DNA from: Chaetoderma sp. LZ-2023a
Lineage: Eukaryota; Mollusca; Caudofoveata; Chaetodermatida; Chaetodermatidae
DNA length: 64,000 bases
Direction: 5' to 3'
NCBI GenBank assembly: GCA_034401795.1
Contig: CM067370.1
Location: forward strand, 101,502,164 to 101,566,163
Shown here piece by piece: positions 61,941 to 64,000 of the stretch. The notes beneath the pieces were generated by a model. The model ran no database searches and was not told where the DNA came from. It saw only the letters and a program-made list of their open reading frames with translations. Both the position numbers and the translations under genes were made by a program. Position 1 is the stretch's first letter, and each line of letters opens with the position of its first letter.

Positions 61941-62630
61941 ATGTGCAGGGGTGGATTATTGAACGCTAGATCAGTGTGCAATAAAACTGTTAGTATTGTG
62001 GACTATATACTTGAAAGGGACCTTGATATTGTTGCAATAACAGAGACTTGGCTCAAGACTGAGTGCGATAATATAACAATAGGTGACCTCACACCCACCG
62101 GGTACCAGCTAAAGCACAAGCCCAGACATGGGAGAAGAGGGGGTGGAGTCGCTGTGTTTTATAAAGGGGCGTTCGATCTTAAAGTAATAAAATCGCCATC
62201 ATATCACACATTTGACTGTCTTGAATGCGAGTTTATGCATAACTCAGTCCTATTAAGACTCATAACAATATATCGGCCGCCACCTGGAAAACATAACCCA
62301 CCCTCGTCAGAATTCTTCCAAGAAGTGTCTTCCCTACTTGACCGATATACTTTCAGTACCGGAAATTTACTGTTACTCGGTGATTTTAACGTACACATGG
62401 AAATTGCAGACGATCATAATGCATCAATTATGCGGGCTTTATTAGAAACATCAGGTCTTATACAACATGTGAAACATGCCACCCATAGTAAAGGACATCT
62501 GCTGGACTTAATTATAACACGAGCAGATGAATCTGTCGTCAGTAATGTTGATCTTGATGCAGGCGCAATCGCGTCTGATCATGCATTTATAACATTCGAC
62601 GTTTCTCTTCCAAAACCTGCTCTGCCATGA
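61941..62630 (+). pseudogene. LINE endonuclease (APE-type)
   Basis: LLNARSVCNKTVSIVDYILE, DIVAITETWL, RRGGGVAVFYK, ITIYRPP, LLLGDFNVHM and ASDHAFITFDV are the successive APE endonuclease blocks. The catalytic N, E, D-x-N and S-D-H are present. The frame is open back to a stop at 61833, so translation may start upstream of this ATG. It ends at TGA 62628-62630. The same frame continues beyond it with LINE-like sequence, so this is a nonsense change and not a true end. Confidence 0.88.
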
Positions 62631-64000
62631 AAAACGATTACTTATAGGCGACTTCGTTCACTTCCCATTGAATCAATCAGATCAGACATACGTGCAAGTA
62701 GTATGTGCACGAATCCATCTGAGAACATGTCCAAACTCGTGAACCAGTACGCCAATGAACTACGAGCCATTCTTGATAAATATGCTCCCCTATACCATAA
62801 AACAATCGTTGTTCGTCCACATTCACCATGGTTCAACAGTGAGATAAAGGAAGCAAAACGACTTTCACGAAAATACGAACGCCTTGCACGCAAAACGAAT
62901 CTACACGTTCATTTACAGTTATATGCTGATCAGTGTAAAGTGGTTAACAAAATGATAACTGTAGCAAAGCAGGATTACTACTCAACATTAGTGTCCGAAC
63001 ACAAAGCAGACCAGAAAAAAATGTTCTCCGTTTTCAACAGGCTCCTTCACAAAGATAAAGGACGAAATACCTTACCACAGCACAGCAATTCAGTTGAGCT
63101 AGCTGGCAATTTTGGACAGTTTTTCACTGAAAAAAATCGAACTCATTCGTGCAAACATTTTGAGACATCCAGATTATTCAGTACAGATTCTGAACGATGT
63201 ACCAGTATCAGAATGTCCTCTGATAGAGTTTCGACAAGCTTCCATCAGTGAGGTGTCAACACTAATCAGGAAATCACCACAAACGTCCTGTATTCTAGAC
63301 CCAATACCCACACACTTGGTTAAAGACTGTATCGCCGACCTTGCACCAGTCATTACAAATATGATAAATATGTCCATGGAGAGTGGCTCTGTGCCTACTA
63401 TCTTTAAATCAGCAAACGTGATACCACTGCTCAAAAAACCATCTCTGGACTCTAACCTTCTTAACAACTACCGACCGGTATCGAATCTAACATATCTATC
63501 AAAACTGTTAGAAAAAGTGATTTCAGAACGACTTCAGAATCACCTAGAAGTAAATAACCTACGTGAGTTGTACCAAAGTGCCTACCGCAAGCTTCATAGC
63601 ACAGAGACGGCTTTACTACGCGTGCAGAACGATACATTATGTTCTATGGACAATCGTATGTGTGTGCTATTAACACTCCTAGACCTATCTGCAGCCTTCG
63701 ATACGATAGATCATACAACTATGCTATCACGACTAGCAGAACTGGGCATATCTGGTACATCACTGAGTTGGTTCAAATCCTATTTAACATGTCGCTATCA
63801 AACAATCACATTAAATGAAGCTAGGTCATCTCAGTATGAGTTGCTCTCTGGTGTGCCGCAGGGGTCTGCGCTCGGGCCTATATTATTCACTATCTACACG
63901 GCACCACTGGGACGACTTCTAGACGCACGTGGAATGAGCTATCACTTCTACGCCGATGATACTCAGCTGTATCTAGCTTTTCACACACCCAACCAATTGA
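62631..64000 (+). pseudogene. LINE reverse transcriptase, frameshifted, partial
   Basis: The linker (APLYHKTIVVRPHSPWFNSE, ARKTNLHVHLQLYADQCK, FSVFNRLLHKDKGRNTLPQ) reads in the frame of the endonuclease to about 63130. A run of seven A at 63130-63136 then shifts the frame by one. After that, ANVIPLLKKPSL, NNYRPVSNLTYLSKLLEKVI, LLDLSAAFDTIDH, LSGVPQGSALGPILFTIY and the catalytic YADD (63949-63960) follow cleanly to the window end. Confidence 0.9.

Larger units (their letters stand above)
61740..64000 (+). mobile_element. L2/CR1-type LINE, cut by the window end
   Basis: Endonuclease followed by reverse transcriptase on the + strand in the order and wording of the L2/CR1 group. One nonsense codon and one single-base frameshift break the protein, so this copy is inactive unless they are sequence errors. 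The 5' limit is uncertain, and the element runs past 64000. Confidence 0.85.

Overview
The window is animal nuclear DNA: AT-rich, intron-rich, packed with microsatellites, minisatellites, foldback elements, LINEs and LTR retrotransposons. The interspersed repeats beginning AGCTCACCTGG and ending CTCTTGTTT, and the frequent TAGGCCTA words, fit a marine invertebrate (lophotrochozoan or invertebrate deuterostome). I cannot name a species from sequence alone.

The one host gene I can support is a fibrous sheath-interacting protein 2 (FSIP2)-like gene on the + strand, 4645-42768. I assembled 14 exons by hand. All 13 introns are GT-AG, the phases agree throughout, and the coding length of 12,696 nt predicts 4231 residues. 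Exons 1-3 carry the FSIP2 N-terminal blocks (KLP..P..VVLYTT; DPY....LHDPHLK; VTCTLREFNEYRQYL). Exons 4-8 encode a charged R/E/K-rich, probably coiled-coil segment. The last exon is an uninterrupted 11.2 kb reading frame built from two families of short helical repeats. In vertebrates FSIP2 is a sperm-tail protein that binds AKAP4, so a flagellar role is inferred here. A perfect RFX X-box in intron 1 and an X-box-like site upstream of the ATG are consistent with a ciliary or sperm programme.

Layout. 1-4640: LINE debris, then an inverted ~980 bp duplicate of the exon-2 region (795-1775), then a 58-bp minisatellite array carrying CRE-like TGACRTCA motifs, then the putative promoter. 4645-31555: exons 1-13, with introns full of LINE 3' ends, hairpin elements, a 345-bp tandem repeat, a SINE-like insertion with a 13-bp target duplication, and AGCTCACC-type repeats. 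31556-42768: the giant exon 14 and stop, followed by a poly(A) signal. 42860-45735: intergenic, with foldback elements. 45735-47049: 3' part of a minus-strand LINE cut off by an LTR. 47050-59836: a decayed Ty3/gypsy element on the minus strand bounded by two 365-bp LTRs, with gag, protease, RT, RNase H and integrase remnants at 53240-59086 and an extra zinc-finger reading frame at 51440-52591. 59839-61166: a different 1.3 kb LTR on the + strand with an exact tRNA-Pro primer-binding site at its edge. 61740-64000: an L2/CR1-type LINE with one stop and one frameshift, running off the window.

I found no bacterial-type system, CRISPR array, tRNA or rRNA gene. The most unusual points are the inverted exon-2 duplicate, the exon-2 splice acceptor built from a TTA microsatellite, the CRE-bearing minisatellite next to the start of FSIP2, and the nested LTR arrangement.
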